A stretch of 64,000 nucleotides of DNA from Rubrobacter marinus (lineage in GTDB: Bacteria; Actinomycetota; Rubrobacteria; Rubrobacterales; Rubrobacteraceae): positions 62,001 to 126,000 of the forward strand of contig NZ_CP045122.1 of NCBI RefSeq assembly GCF_011492965.1. The letters are read 5' to 3'. Positions 1 through 8,700 of the stretch are shown here, piece after piece. A model generated the notes under the pieces. That model did not search any database, was not told the DNA's origin, and saw nothing but the letters and a program-made list of their open reading frames with translations. Position numbers and translations under genes: made by a program. Numbering within the stretch: position 1 is the first letter of the stretch; each line of letters begins with the position of its first letter.

Positions 1-91
1 GTGGGAACGCCCCCGACGCCGCCATCTCGCCGGCGTCGCCCGCGTCGCCCCGGTACGGCGGCATAACCTTACCCCCCCACGGTTCCGATTC

Positions 92-2074
92 GTGAAAAGC
101 TTTTTAAACTCCCAGCGTTTCATGAGAGGACATGACGACAATACGCGTACGGCGAGGGAAGCCCGTTTCCTTATGGGGGGGCACGACTGGGTCTACCTGC
201 TCGGCCTTCTGGTCCCCTTCGTCGTCTACGACCTGGCGTTGAAGGCCTCCCTCATCGCGGCCCTGCCCGAGAGGCCGAACCCCGCTGGCTGGCTCGGGCT
301 TATGCGCTCGGACCTCTTGTTCGGCCTCGCGTACGCCTGCCTGTGGGTGGGCCTCTTCGCGGTTGCGAGGAGGGGTCCTTTTAGGCGCGTCGTCGTGGTC
401 CTCTTCCACCTCGTCACGATCCTCGTGGCGCTGGTCGTCACGGGCGTCTACCGGTACTTCAGGACGACCGGCTCGATGCCGGACCTCGACCTCGTCCTCG
501 CCTCGCTCTCTTCGCCGAAGGTGACCGGGGGCGCCGTCGCGAGCGCGTCTTCGCCCGGGCTTTTGGCGGTCCTGGGCATCGCCCTCCTCTACGCGCTCGT
601 TGGGCCCTGGCTCCTGAAGCGTCTCTTGGTTTCTTGGGGCGAGCGGCCCAGCCCGGGACGCGGCGTCGCCGCAGCGGGGGTGCCGTGGCTCGGTGTCTTC
701 GGATTGTTTCTGGCGTCCTACGCCCTGTTCTCCTTTTCGCTCTTTCCCGGCGGGCCGCCGGAGGCGGGGAAGGCCTTCGCCCGCGACGCGATCGTCAGCG
801 TGGCGATGACCGGGGCGGAGGAGACGACCGCGGAGGAGGAGACGACGAGGGGCGACGGAACGGTCGCCACGGAGCAGCCGCCGCCGGACGCGAGCCTCCT
901 GGCCACGGGCCTCGAGCGGCGCAACGTGGTGTTCGTGCACCTGGAGTCCACCCGGGCTCGCTCGGTGACACCCTACAACGAGGAGCTGGAGACCACGCCG
1001 TTCATGGACGAGCTGGCGAAGGGGAGCATCTTTGCCGAGAACGCCCGCGCGGTCGTCCCGCACACCTCCAACGCCCTCGTCGCCACGATGTGCGGCATCG
1101 ATCCCCCCACGACCCCGGAGGGGACGGACTCGTTGGGGGATCGCATCCCGGCGACTTGCCTGCCGCAGCTCCTGAAGGATCAGGGGTACGACTCCGTCTA
1201 CTTCACCTCCTCGGTGCAGACCTTCGAGCGGCGCCCCGAGGTCGTGAAGAACATGGGTTATGAGGAGTTTTACCCCGTCGAGACGATGGACAAGGAGGGC
1301 TTCGAGAAGGCCAACTACTTCGGCTACGAGGACGACATCATGCTCGAGCCGAGCCGGAGGTGGCTCGAGGGCCAGAAGAAGACGGGCGCGCCCTTCGTCG
1401 CGGCCTACGAGACGATAACGCCCCACCACGACTACCAGGCCCCGGACCGCTACGGGATAGAAGATTTCGCCGAGGACGAGGAGCTGAACCGCTACCAGAA
1501 CAGCGTCCGCTACGTCGACTTCTTCCTGAAAAACCTCTTCGATCAGTACAAGGAGATGGGGCTCTACGAGGACACGGTCTTCGTCCTCTACGGCGACCAC
1601 GGCGAGGGCTTCGGCGAGCACGGCCGTCGCCAGCACGACAACGCGATCTACGACGAGGGGCTCAGGATCCCGCTGATGATCGTCGATCCGAGGCGGGCGG
1701 GGGAGCGCGTAGAGACCCCGGTGAACCAACCGGACGTCCTGCCGACGGTGACCGACATGCTCGGCTACCGCATCCGGGGCGGCGACTACGACGGCTCCTC
1801 GCTCCTGAGACCCCTCCCCGAGGACCGCACCGTGATGAGCAGTTGCTGGAACGAGGACGGGTGCCTCGCGAGCATCAAGGGCGACGTAAAGTACATCCAC
1901 CACTTCGGCGACAAGCCCGACGAGGTCTACGACCTCTCCGAGGACCCGCTGGAGAAGGACAACCTCGCCGAAGAACGGCCCGAGGTGGCACGCGAGAGGC
2001 TCCCCGAGCTGCTCGAGTGGCACGCGAGGACGAACGACGACGTGGTAGTAGACGCCGGGGAATCGCCCCGGTAG
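92..2074 (+). CDS. LTA-synthase-like membrane sulfatase (alkaline phosphatase superfamily)
   Basis: Membrane-anchored phosphotransferase/sulfatase-type enzyme of 660 residues. About five hydrophobic helices fill residues 30-220; the extracytoplasmic catalytic domain follows from about residue 275. Visible motifs: HLEST (metal-ligand Glu), VPHTSN with the Thr expected as nucleophile (about 325), and GDHGEGFGEHG (about 507). The family includes lipoteichoic-acid synthases and arylsulfatases; the substrate cannot be read from the sequence. The GTG start is supported by a paralogue at 57478-59487 (minus): both begin V-K-x-x-L-N-S-x-R-F-M and the two DNA copies differ mainly at third codon positions over this stretch, so it is translated. 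An ATG at 122 is the alternative. It converges on the DUF1624 gene, with a terminator over its stop codon. Confidence 0.85.
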   Translation: MKSFLNSQRFMRGHDDNTRTAREARFLMGGHDWVYLLGLLVPFVVYDLALKASLIAALPERPNPAGWLGLMRSDLLFGLAYACLWVGLFAVARRGPFRRVVVVLFHLVTILVALVVTGVYRYFRTTGSMPDLDLVLASLSSPKVTGGAVASASSPGLLAVLGIALLYALVGPWLLKRLLVSWGERPSPGRGVAAAGVPWLGVFGLFLASYALFSFSLFPGGPPEAGKAFARDAIVSVAMTGAEETTAEEETTRGDGTVATEQPPPDASLLATGLERRNVVFVHLESTRARSVTPYNEELETTPFMDELAKGSIFAENARAVVPHTSNALVATMCGIDPPTTPEGTDSLGDRIPATCLPQLLKDQGYDSVYFTSSVQTFERRPEVVKNMGYEEFYPVETMDKEGFEKANYFGYEDDIMLEPSRRWLEGQKKTGAPFVAAYETITPHHDYQAPDRYGIEDFAEDEELNRYQNSVRYVDFFLKNLFDQYKEMGLYEDTVFVLYGDHGEGFGEHGRRQHDNAIYDEGLRIPLMIVDPRRAGERVETPVNQPDVLPTVTDMLGYRIRGGDYDGSSLLRPLPEDRTVMSSCWNEDGCLASIKGDVKYIHHFGDKPDEVYDLSEDPLEKDNLAEERPEVARERLPELLEWHARTNDDVVVDAGESPR

Positions 2075-2091
2075 GAGGAGATCCTCCTACC
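2070..2091. terminator. Bidirectional terminator hairpin
   Basis: Perfect 10-bp inverted repeat GGTAGGAGGA / TCCTCCTACC with a 2-base centre, overlapping the stop codon of the sulfatase and lying between it and the convergent DUF1624 gene. No long T-run follows. Confidence 0.6.
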
Positions 2092-2131
2092 GACCGCGCC
2101 GCCCCGCATGCCCCGTCCGTCCCGCCGGTCC

Positions 2132-3016
2132 CTAGAAGCCGGGTTCTATGACCCCGAGCACCCAGAGGGCCGCGACCAGTACGGGCTGATGCACCAGGTA
2201 GATGAAGAGGGTGTGCCTGCCCAAGAAGGCAAGGGAGCGTACCGCGAAGGTGGGGTCCTCCGTCTCGCCTCTCGTGCGCGCCCCGGGCCGTCCGGTGTCG
2301 TAGGCGGCTTTGCCGAAGGCCAACCCCAGGAGCACCACCCCGAACCAGGGCAGCAGCGGCCGGTAGTCGGGCATGGACAGGCCGATCGGCTCGATCCCGA
2401 AGGGCGCGAGCAGCACCGCTACGACAATCCCAAAGTTACTGGCATCGTACGTGGCGAGCAGGTAGATGCCCGCGGCGACGATAGGGAGACCCAGGAGGGC
2501 GAGGTAGGAGGGCCTCAGCTTCAAGAAGGGGTAGGACAGCACGATCGAGGCCCCGATGAGGTGGAGTATCCCGAAGACCACCGCCCCGAAGTCGAGCGCC
2601 CAGAAGACGAGCGTTATGAGCATTCCGTAAGCGAAGATCCTCGCGCCCCTGAGCAGCAGGTAGCGGCCGAAGGAGTTCGCCCTGCCCTCGCCGCTCGCCC
2701 TGGCGTGGCTCAGGGCGAGGGAGAGCCCCGCGAGGAAGACGAACGCGAAGGCGCTCACGTCCGCGAAGGCGCCCCAGAAGCCCGAGGTGGAGTCGATGGG
2801 GTAGCCGCCGAAGGAGTCGAGGTCGTAGACGAGGTGGTAGAGGACCACCATGAGGATCGCGACTCCCCTGGCGGCGTCCACCTCCCACAACCTCGCGGCT
2901 TTGCCCTGGGCGTGCTCCCGCGCCCCGGCCGGCGGGTTGGCGGAGCCGTTCACGAGGCGCTCCGGGCGCGGCCCGAAGCCTCGCCGGTCCCCGCGGCGAG
3001 CCCGAGGACCGCGCAT
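2132..3016 (-). CDS. DUF1624 / heparan-alpha-glucosaminide N-acetyltransferase-like membrane protein
   Basis: Predicted multi-pass membrane acyltransferase of 294 residues. The first hydrophobic segment carries the family-like signature R-L-x-E-V-D-A-A-R-G-V-A-I-L-M-V-V-x-Y-H (residues 43-62), followed by an aspartate-containing turn and about six more helices to the C-terminus. DUF1624 proteins transfer acyl groups across the membrane; the acceptor here is unknown. The ATG start gives a basic N-terminus of about 40 residues; a GTG at 2953 (residue 22) is a reasonable alternative. Convergent with the upstream sulfatase, so a role in envelope glycopolymer modification is possible but not shown. 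Confidence 0.75.
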   Translation of the reverse strand: MRGPRARRGDRRGFGPRPERLVNGSANPPAGAREHAQGKAARLWEVDAARGVAILMVVLYHLVYDLDSFGGYPIDSTSGFWGAFADVSAFAFVFLAGLSLALSHARASGEGRANSFGRYLLLRGARIFAYGMLITLVFWALDFGAVVFGILHLIGASIVLSYPFLKLRPSYLALLGLPIVAAGIYLLATYDASNFGIVVAVLLAPFGIEPIGLSMPDYRPLLPWFGVVLLGLAFGKAAYDTGRPGARTRGETEDPTFAVRSLAFLGRHTLFIYLVHQPVLVAALWVLGVIEPGF

Positions 3017-3137
3017 TCTTCGTGGGACACCCGTACGCGACGCCCGCCGCCGCGCCGCGGGCGCAATCCCGGCGCCTCCTGGTACGCGCGCCCCCTCGGG
3101 GGACGGGAGGTGTCTTCGGGTCCTTTCCTTGCCCGGC

Positions 3138-3942
3138 TCATCCCAGCGCCACGTCCAGCGTCATCATCACCGTGAAACCGACCACTACCGACATGGCCGC
3201 GATGTCGGGGCTGCCGCGCCGGGCCTTGGGGAGGAGTTCCTCGGCGACGACGAAGATCATGGCGCCCGCCGCGAACGCCAGGGCGTAGGGCAGTATGGGT
3301 TGGGCCACGATCACCGCCGCGGCCCCGACTACCGCGGCGACCGGCTCGACCGCCCCGGAGAGCTGCCCGTAGAAGAAGCTCCTCGAGCGCGACATCCCCT
3401 CGCGCCTCAAGGGCATGGCCACCGCGGTGCCCTCGGGGAAGTTCTGCAACCCTATGCCGATGGCCAGCGCCACCGCCGCCGCGAGGGAAGCCCCGTCGAA
3501 GCCGGCGGCCACCGGGCCGAAGGCGACGCCGACGGCGAGCCCCTCCGGGATGTTGTGCAGCGTTATGGCGAGGATCAGGAGGACGCTCCCAGCCCGTCTT
3601 CACCCCCTCGGCCCGGCGCAAGGGTTGTCCCGGGTGCAGGTGCGGCAGGACCTGGTCCACGAGCCGGAGAAAGGACGCCCCCGCGAGGAAGCCGACGGCC
3701 GGCGGGACCCAGGAAGGGAGCCGCATCCCTTCCGAGAGCTCTATCGCCGGGGCCAGAAGCGACCAGTAGCTCGCCGCTATCATCACGCCGCCCGCGAACC
3801 CGAACATCGCGTCCAGAAGCTTGCGGTGGACCCGCTTGGTGCCGAACACGAGCGCCGCCCCGAGGGCCGTAAGCCCCCAGGTGAAGAGGGTTGCGACCAG
3901 CGCCTGCACGACGGGGCTCTGCTCGCCCAGCGTCTGTAGCAT
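3138..3942 (-). pseudogene. ZIP-family metal transporter, frameshifted (possibly a sequence error)
   Basis: Read in two frames this is a complete ZIP (GufA/ZupT-like) transporter of about 267 residues. The first part, from the ATG at 3942, has three hydrophobic helices and LVDQVLPHLHPG; after a break near 3585 the other frame gives the metal-site motif H-N-I-P-E-G, then a second N-F-P-E-G and [10 protein letters not shown], both typical ZIP signatures. The break is restored by removing one base or adding two, for example CGCG collapsed to CG. All domain motifs survive on both sides, so the gene was recently intact or is intact in the organism. ZIP carriers import Zn, Mn or Fe; specificity is not predictable. 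Confidence 0.7.
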
Positions 3943-4118
3943 CGAATCCCTTCCTGGGCTTGAGGGGTGGTACGGCAAGAAGCAGTCATGACCCGAGGGA
4001 CGCGGGGGGCCAGCGCCGCGTCGCGGCCCCTGGGGTCGTACGGTCCTTCATCGGTCCGGAGAGCCCGCCCCGCTCGGCGCTTCGGGCCGGCGGGCCGGGC
4101 TCTGGCGAAGGGTCGTGC

Positions 4119-4913
4119 CTAACCCTCGGGGTACCACTCCTCGCGCCATTGGCGCATCTGCTCGATCTCCCTCTGCTGGGAGGAGACGATGTCCTCGGCG
4201 ATCCTCCTTATCTCCGGATCCTCGCTCTCCTCCAGGGCGACCTCCGCCATCGCGATCGCCGACTCGTGATGCGGGATCATGGCGTCGATGAAAGCCCGAT
4301 CGAACGGCCGTGCCTGCGCTAGCTCCCCGGCGTCCGGCATGCCCATCATCTGGTCCATCTCCTCCGCGGACGTCTCGGTGGTGGAGCCGCCCAGCTCCTC
4401 CCGGATCTCTCCGAAGAGCTCGATCTCGGCCCGCTGCGCGTCGATGATCTCCTGCGCGAGCGCGCGGATCTCCTCGTGCTCGGCGTTCTCCAGCGCGACC
4501 TCGGCCATCTCCACGGCCCCCTCGTGGTGGGGGACCATGGCGTCCACGAACGCCGCGTCCGAGTACTCGCCGTTCGGCGCGACCATCTCCCGGGACATGG
4601 CGGACATGTCCATGGAGCCGTGGTCCATGCCTTCCATCCCCTGCATGCCCTCCATGCCGCCGGTGGTCTCGCCACCGCCGCTGCCGGTCGTCTCGCCCAT
4701 CTGCATGCCGGACATGTCGCCGCCGCCGGTCGTCTCCGGGGCCGCCTGCCCGGACGCTTGCTCGTCCCCGCCGGATCCGCCGTGGTCCATCCCCTGCATG
4801 TCGCCGCCCTGGCCTCCGCCGCCGGAACCGCCAGATCCCCCGCACGCCGCGAGGGTCAGCACGGTTGCCAGAAAGAGCCCGAGCATGCCCGATCTTCTCA
4901 ACGTCTTCTTCAA
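4119..4913 (-). CDS. DUF305 lipoprotein with two DUF305 repeats
   Basis: 264-residue secreted lipoprotein: basic N-terminus, hydrophobic core and lipobox L-A-A-C (Cys about 24), then a Gly/Met/His-rich linker (residues 25-95) and two tandem DUF305 four-helix-type units. Each unit has the family core: F-V-D-A-M-V-P-H-H-E-G-A-V-E-M-A (about 128) and F-I-D-A-M-I-P-H-H-E-S-A-I-A-M-A (about 208). The H-H and Met residues are plausible metal ligands, and DUF305 proteins commonly sit in copper-resistance loci; biochemical function is not established. The leader and linker are strikingly similar to those of the next gene (ankyrin lipoprotein, 4986-5825), suggesting domain shuffling. One of five DUF305 genes in the window. 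Confidence 0.85.
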   Translation of the reverse strand: MKKTLRRSGMLGLFLATVLTLAACGGSGGSGGGGQGGDMQGMDHGGSGGDEQASGQAAPETTGGGDMSGMQMGETTGSGGGETTGGMEGMQGMEGMDHGSMDMSAMSREMVAPNGEYSDAAFVDAMVPHHEGAVEMAEVALENAEHEEIRALAQEIIDAQRAEIELFGEIREELGGSTTETSAEEMDQMMGMPDAGELAQARPFDRAFIDAMIPHHESAIAMAEVALEESEDPEIRRIAEDIVSSQQREIEQMRQWREEWYPEG

Positions 4914-4985
4914 ACCGTTTCCTCTCTGTCGTTCTCTACAACCTCTGCGTAAGGGGAGCCTCTCCCCCTACGAACGGACGGGACG

Positions 4986-5825
4986 CTACCGCGCACCGGC
5001 GTTTCGCAGGATCTCACCGATCTCGTCGTAGCCGTTCTGCTCGGCGTGTTGCAGCGGGGTTACGCCTTCCCTGTCGGCGAGGTTTACGTCGGCCCCGGCT
5101 TCGACGAGGAGCCGTACGACCTCCGCGTACCGCGGGCCGCCGTCGCCGAGGATGACTGCCTCCAATAGGGCCGTCCAGCCGTAGGCGTTGACCCGGTCGA
5201 CCTCCACGCCGGCTTCGAGCAGATCCCGGACGACTCCGACGTGCCCGCCGTCAGCGGCGTGGATCAGGCCGGTGCCGCCTTCTTGGTCGGTGATCTCGGG
5301 GTCGGCGTCGCTGGCCAGCAGGAGCCGCAAGAGCTCTTGATGTCCCTCGGCGGTCACGATCAGTAGAGCGTTCTGGCCCGTGTCGTCCTGCGCGTCGACG
5401 TCCGCGCCGGCCTCGATCAGGAGCCGCGCTACGTCCAGCCGGTTCTCGAAAGAGGCGGCCATCAGCGCCGTCCGGCCGTCCGTGCCTCTGGCGTCCGCGC
5501 CGACGCCCTCCTCCAGTAGCCTCTCCACGGCCTCCGCGTCGCCGCGTCTTGCCGCCCCAATCAACGCTGCGCCGTCGCCCTCTCGTGCAGGAGCAAGTAC
5601 CGCGTTAGCCGTGCTCCCCTCGGCGGCGCGACCGCCCTCCTGCCCGGCACCACCGCCGGTCTTCTCCGGGGTCGTTCGCCCCGAGGCCCGCGTGTCGCCA
5701 GAGCTCCCCACGTCCGTCCCCTGCACGTCGCCTCCGGACCCGGCTTCCCCACACGCCGCGAGGGTCACTGCGGTCGTCAGGAAGAAGCCGAGAGGCAGGA
5801 CGAACCTTCCAAACGTCTTCGTCAA
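4986..5825 (-). CDS. Ankyrin-repeat lipoprotein
   Basis: 279 residues: signal peptide with lipobox L-A-A-C (Cys about 25), a Gly/Ser/Thr linker to about 75, then about five ankyrin repeats to the C-terminus with repeat cores such as DARGTDGRTALMAAS, DAQDDTGQNALLIVT and NLADREGVTPLQHAE. Ankyrin domains bind proteins; here the domain would sit outside the cell, lipid-anchored. The first 65 residues resemble the leader of the neighbouring DUF305 lipoprotein closely (shared GGDxQGxD, ASGxxxPExTGGG), so the two appear to have exchanged an N-terminal module. Same strand as both DUF305 neighbours, with a hairpin separating it from the upstream one. Confidence 0.85.
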   Translation of the reverse strand: MTKTFGRFVLPLGFFLTTAVTLAACGEAGSGGDVQGTDVGSSGDTRASGRTTPEKTGGGAGQEGGRAAEGSTANAVLAPAREGDGAALIGAARRGDAEAVERLLEEGVGADARGTDGRTALMAASFENRLDVARLLIEAGADVDAQDDTGQNALLIVTAEGHQELLRLLLASDADPEITDQEGGTGLIHAADGGHVGVVRDLLEAGVEVDRVNAYGWTALLEAVILGDGGPRYAEVVRLLVEAGADVNLADREGVTPLQHAEQNGYDEIGEILRNAGAR

Positions 5826-5871
5826 TCCAGTCCCTCTTCGTCGTGTGACGTCAAGCGCACGGGGGTCGGGA

Positions 5872-5897
5872 GGGGGCGGAGCCGTAGCCCCACCCCC
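5872..5897 (-). terminator. Terminator-like hairpin between DUF305 and ankyrin genes
   Basis: Imperfect GC hairpin: GGGGGTGGGGC pairs with GCTCCGCCCCC on the minus strand (one internal mismatch, one G-T pair, 4-base loop). It lies 38 bp after the stop of the upstream DUF305 gene and before the ankyrin gene, so it probably ends the DUF305 transcript. No clear T-tract. Confidence 0.4.
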
Positions 5898-5935
5898 TTG
5901 AGCGACCGCGCGGTCGCCCGGCCCGAAAACCCGCT

Positions 5936-6742
5936 TTAGCCGAAGGACCTGCGCAGAACGTACGATCCGGCCACCACCGCGGCGACCAAGAGCGCGCCCG
6001 CCGCGGCCACGACGACCACCGGAGAGGGCCCGCCGGTCTGGGGCATCTGCATGCTGCCGTCGCCCATGGCGGCCTGCATCCCCTGCATCATGTCACCGGT
6101 GGGGGCCGGGGCCTCGATGCCGTAGAACTGCTGGAGGTACCCTGCGAACTCTTCCTGCTCCGCGCGCTGGGAGTCGATTATCGTTCGAGCCTGGTCCAGA
6201 AGGAGCGGGCTCTGGGCCTTCTGGAGGGCGATCTCGGCCATCTGTATGACGGTCTCGTGGTGCTCGCGCATCCCCAGGAGGAACATCTGCTCGGCCATGG
6301 CCGGGTCGGAGCTCTCCATGTGGTCCATCATCGCCGGGTCCATCGACATCCGCTCGTCGGGGTTCGGCTCCTGGCCGTAGGTCTCCCTGAGGAACGCGGT
6401 GAGGTCGTTTATCTCCCTGGTCTGATCCTCGATGATCCTGGCGGCGGCGTCGCGCACCTCCGGGTTGGGGGCACGGTCGACCACGGCCTGCGCCATGTCC
6501 AGCGCCCCTTGATGGTGCGCGATGACCTGGTTCGCGTACGCTATCTCGAACTCCTCGCCCTCGAGCGCCTCGAGGTCGGCCATCGCGCTGTTCATCTCTT
6601 GCATCGCCGCATCGCCGTTCATCTGCATGGAGCCATCCATCTGCATGCCTCCGTCGTGACTGCTCGCCGCGGCGATGCCGGGCGTAAGCAGCGCGAACGC
6701 CAGCACGGCAGCCAGAACTCGGCCGAACCGAAAAATCTTCAA
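5936..6742 (-). CDS. DUF305 protein, secreted, with C-terminal membrane anchor
   Basis: 268 residues: Sec signal peptide (cleavage about residue 25, A-A-A-S), Met-rich stretch MQMDGSMQMNG, two DUF305-like units (cores I-A-H-H-Q-G-A-L-D-M-A about 73 and M-R-E-H-H-E-T-V-I-Q-M-A about 157), then a C-terminal M-P-Q-T-G-G motif, a hydrophobic helix (about 240-260) and R-R-S-F-G. That tail resembles a sortase LPxTG sorting signal with Met for Leu, so it may be wall-anchored or simply membrane-anchored. No sortase is in the window. Likely periplasmic/wall metal binding by analogy with its neighbours; not proven. Confidence 0.82.
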   Translation of the reverse strand: MKIFRFGRVLAAVLAFALLTPGIAAASSHDGGMQMDGSMQMNGDAAMQEMNSAMADLEALEGEEFEIAYANQVIAHHQGALDMAQAVVDRAPNPEVRDAAARIIEDQTREINDLTAFLRETYGQEPNPDERMSMDPAMMDHMESSDPAMAEQMFLLGMREHHETVIQMAEIALQKAQSPLLLDQARTIIDSQRAEQEEFAGYLQQFYGIEAPAPTGDMMQGMQAAMGDGSMQMPQTGGPSPVVVVAAAGALLVAAVVAGSYVLRRSFG

Positions 6743-6894
6743 CTCTTCTCTCCTATCTCGTCTTGTGAGGGGCCAGCCCGTAAGGAGCCCGGCCCCTAAG
6801 CCTTATATTGGCGAACGGAGCACGCCCTAGACCGGCGCGTGTCACGGCAAGACCTCGCCGTGCACGGGCACCGCAGCGTGCGAGGAGAAGAATT

Positions 6895-7422
6895 CTACAG
6901 CCGGAACACCTGCAGGACGGGCAGCGTCGGCCCTCGCGGTAGGCATGCCAACGCGGGCAAGGCGCGCGGTCGGTAGGGGCGCAGAACCGCGGTCTCGCGT
7001 CGCCCCGTCGCGCCGATGAGCCACCCCACAAACGCGGCGCCGAACAGGGCCAGGGCGACGGCGAAGTACCCGGCGGGTGCCTGCCCGCTATCCTGTGCGC
7101 CCCCCGACGAGACGTCCCCGCCCGCGTCCCCTGGGCCGTGCTCGCCGTGGGCGTAGGAAGAGACCGCAACGGCATCCGTGGCCTCGCATCCCCCGTGGCA
7201 CGTGGTCTGGTGGGCAAAGCCCAGGACGCCGTGGCAGAGCAGCAGCGCGCCGACCAGGAGCATGGGGAGCAGTGCCTTGGCTCGCGAGGACGGGTGCGCT
7301 ACGACGCGCCTCACGAAGGGTGCCGCATGATGTCCGCTGACGGAAGTCACGGTACCCGAGTGTACCCCGAACCCGCGGCGAAAGCCGTGACCGTAGAACC
7401 GAACCGCTCGAAGTTCGCTCAC
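6895..7422 (-). CDS. Small two-helix membrane protein with CHGGC motif
   Basis: I do not recognise a family. 175 residues from a GTG start: a basic N-terminal region, hydrophobic helix about 52-68 ending in F-A-H-Q, then C-H-G-G-C (about 74-78) and a His/Gly-rich loop (HGEHGPGD), a second hydrophobic helix about 115-132, and a Pro/Leu-rich tail. The Cys/His cluster between the helices could bind metal. The GTG overlaps the stop of the upstream rhodanese gene (GTGA), so it is the third member of a translationally coupled operon. The N-terminal 45 residues may be over-extended. Confidence 0.6.
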   Translation of the reverse strand: MSELRAVRFYGHGFRRGFGVHSGTVTSVSGHHAAPFVRRVVAHPSSRAKALLPMLLVGALLLCHGVLGFAHQTTCHGGCEATDAVAVSSYAHGEHGPGDAGGDVSSGGAQDSGQAPAGYFAVALALFGAAFVGWLIGATGRRETAVLRPYRPRALPALACLPRGPTLPVLQVFRL

Positions 7423-7919
7423 GCCCCTTCGAGCGGCAGGCCAGCGCGCTGCCAGGCGTCCATGCCGCCCTCGAGGTCTACGACGTCCTCGTAGCCGAGC
7501 GCGACCAGCTCTCCGGCGGCTTCGGCGCTCATGCGCCCGCTCTTGCAGTAGACCGCTATCCTCGCGCTCTTGTCCCCGGGCAGCCGATCCAGGCTCCGTC
7601 CGATCTCGTCGTACGGGATGGAGAGGTCGGTGGAGGGCAGGTTCCCCTCGAAGGGCACGTGCGTGTTGACCACAACGACGCCCTCGTCTTCCGCCAAGCT
7701 CCGGAACTCGGCCGGGCCGAGGCGGGCGTACGAACCTGCCCCGGGGACCTCGACCGGTCTTCCGGGTGACGTCTCGCCTCCCCCGGACCCGCCGGCGCCC
7801 GCCCCGTCGGTCCCGCCGTTCGCCTCGTCGCCCCCGGAGGTCGCGGGCGACGTTCCGCAGGCGATGGGCAACAGCGCCGCGCCCAAGACGAGCAGGCTAC
7901 ACAGCAGCTTGCGTATCAC
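7419..7919 (-). CDS. Rhodanese-domain lipoprotein
   Basis: 166 residues from GTG 7919: signal peptide with lipobox P-I-A-C (Cys 21), Gly-rich linker to about 55, then a single rhodanese domain (about 60-165) with active-site loop Y-C-K-S-G-R-M-S (Cys about 125) and C-terminal E-G-G-M-D-A-W-Q-R-A-G-L-P. Rhodaneses carry sulfane sulfur on the active cysteine; a secreted lipid-anchored one would act at the outer face of the membrane. The start is fixed by the 4-base overlap (GTGA) with the stop of the upstream CPVC membrane protein, and its own stop overlaps the next gene. Possible role: sulfur or thiol delivery linked to metal stress (inference from context). Confidence 0.85.
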   Translation of the reverse strand: MIRKLLCSLLVLGAALLPIACGTSPATSGGDEANGGTDGAGAGGSGGGETSPGRPVEVPGAGSYARLGPAEFRSLAEDEGVVVVNTHVPFEGNLPSTDLSIPYDEIGRSLDRLPGDKSARIAVYCKSGRMSAEAAGELVALGYEDVVDLEGGMDAWQRAGLPLEGA

Positions 7920-8458
7920 GGCGCATCGTTCCCTTCGCTCGCCCGGGTGCAGGTCGGGCCCCGGAGGGCGTCGAAGCCCGCGTCCGTCGGGACGGCGCAG
8001 GCCCTCTGGCCGGCGAGGCGGACGCGGAGGGCGTAGAGCAGCAACCCCACCGAGAGGAACCCGAGGACCGGCTGGACCGGCGCGAAGTACGTCATGGCAC
8101 CACCGCTCCCGAGCGCCAACACCACCAGCTTGTTGCAGACCGGGCATCCGATCGCGAAGACCGAGAACAGGCCACCGCCGATCGCCTTGCTCTCCGAACC
8201 CGGGGCGGAACCGGCTCCCGAGTAGGAGACATAGGTAGCGACCAGTAGGCCTACCAGGACCGCGCTCGCGAGCCAGAACGGGTAGTTCCACCACTCGACT
8301 GGCGTCATGCGGACGTAGAACGGCGTCTCCAAAATGCCCGTGGGCACGCCGGAGACGACGAGCCACCCTCCGCCCGCCAGAACGGCCATTAAGTAACGCC
8401 GCATGCCCCAGCCCCGCGCAAGGGCCAAGGTCTTCGCGAACCTCGTCTCGCTCGGCAT
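7916..8458 (-). CDS. Membrane protein with CPVC motif
   Basis: 180 residues from ATG 8458, preceded by a strong GGGAGGAG ribosome site. Four hydrophobic helices (about 21-40, 57-75, 92-112, 120-140); the third begins I-G-C-P-V-C-N-K-L, a CxxC at a membrane edge, followed by L-G-S-G-G-A-M-T-Y-F-A-P-V-Q-P. The tail has two more cysteines. Proteins of this layout are common hypotheticals in actinobacteria; the CPVC could take part in thiol redox chemistry or metal handling. First gene of the operon with the rhodanese lipoprotein; a CsoR-like box lies about 140 bp upstream. Confidence 0.7.
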   Translation of the reverse strand: MPSETRFAKTLALARGWGMRRYLMAVLAGGGWLVVSGVPTGILETPFYVRMTPVEWWNYPFWLASAVLVGLLVATYVSYSGAGSAPGSESKAIGGGLFSVFAIGCPVCNKLVVLALGSGGAMTYFAPVQPVLGFLSVGLLLYALRVRLAGQRACAVPTDAGFDALRGPTCTRASEGNDAP

Positions 8459-8599
8459 CAGATACTCCTCCCGAACTGCCCTTCTACAACCTACAACAGC
8501 GAAGGCGGTAGCCGCATCCCATACCTCGAGCGCTTGCCTCCCCGCGCCTCGCGCTCGATCTCGTCTCGCTAGCCTTTCCATTGCGAGGAGGATACACGC

Positions 8600-8615
8600 T
8601 ACGGGGGCAGGGTAT
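8600..8615 (-). promoter_or_regulatory. CsoR-like box (direct type) upstream of CPVC-rhodanese operon
   Basis: Plus-strand TACGGGGGCAGGGTAT, fitting the ATAGGG-N4/5-GGGTAT pattern found before csp, copA and nuoA, with mismatches in the first half. Located about 140 bp upstream of the CPVC gene. The weakest of the set; a binding assay or motif scan would decide. Confidence 0.35.
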
Positions 8616-8700
8616 CAGGGGCGCCCTGACGAAGGCCGAGGCTGAGTGTTCCGCCGGACCTCTTCGTCGCCTATAGCAACCTGGCGCTCGAGGGCTTCGG

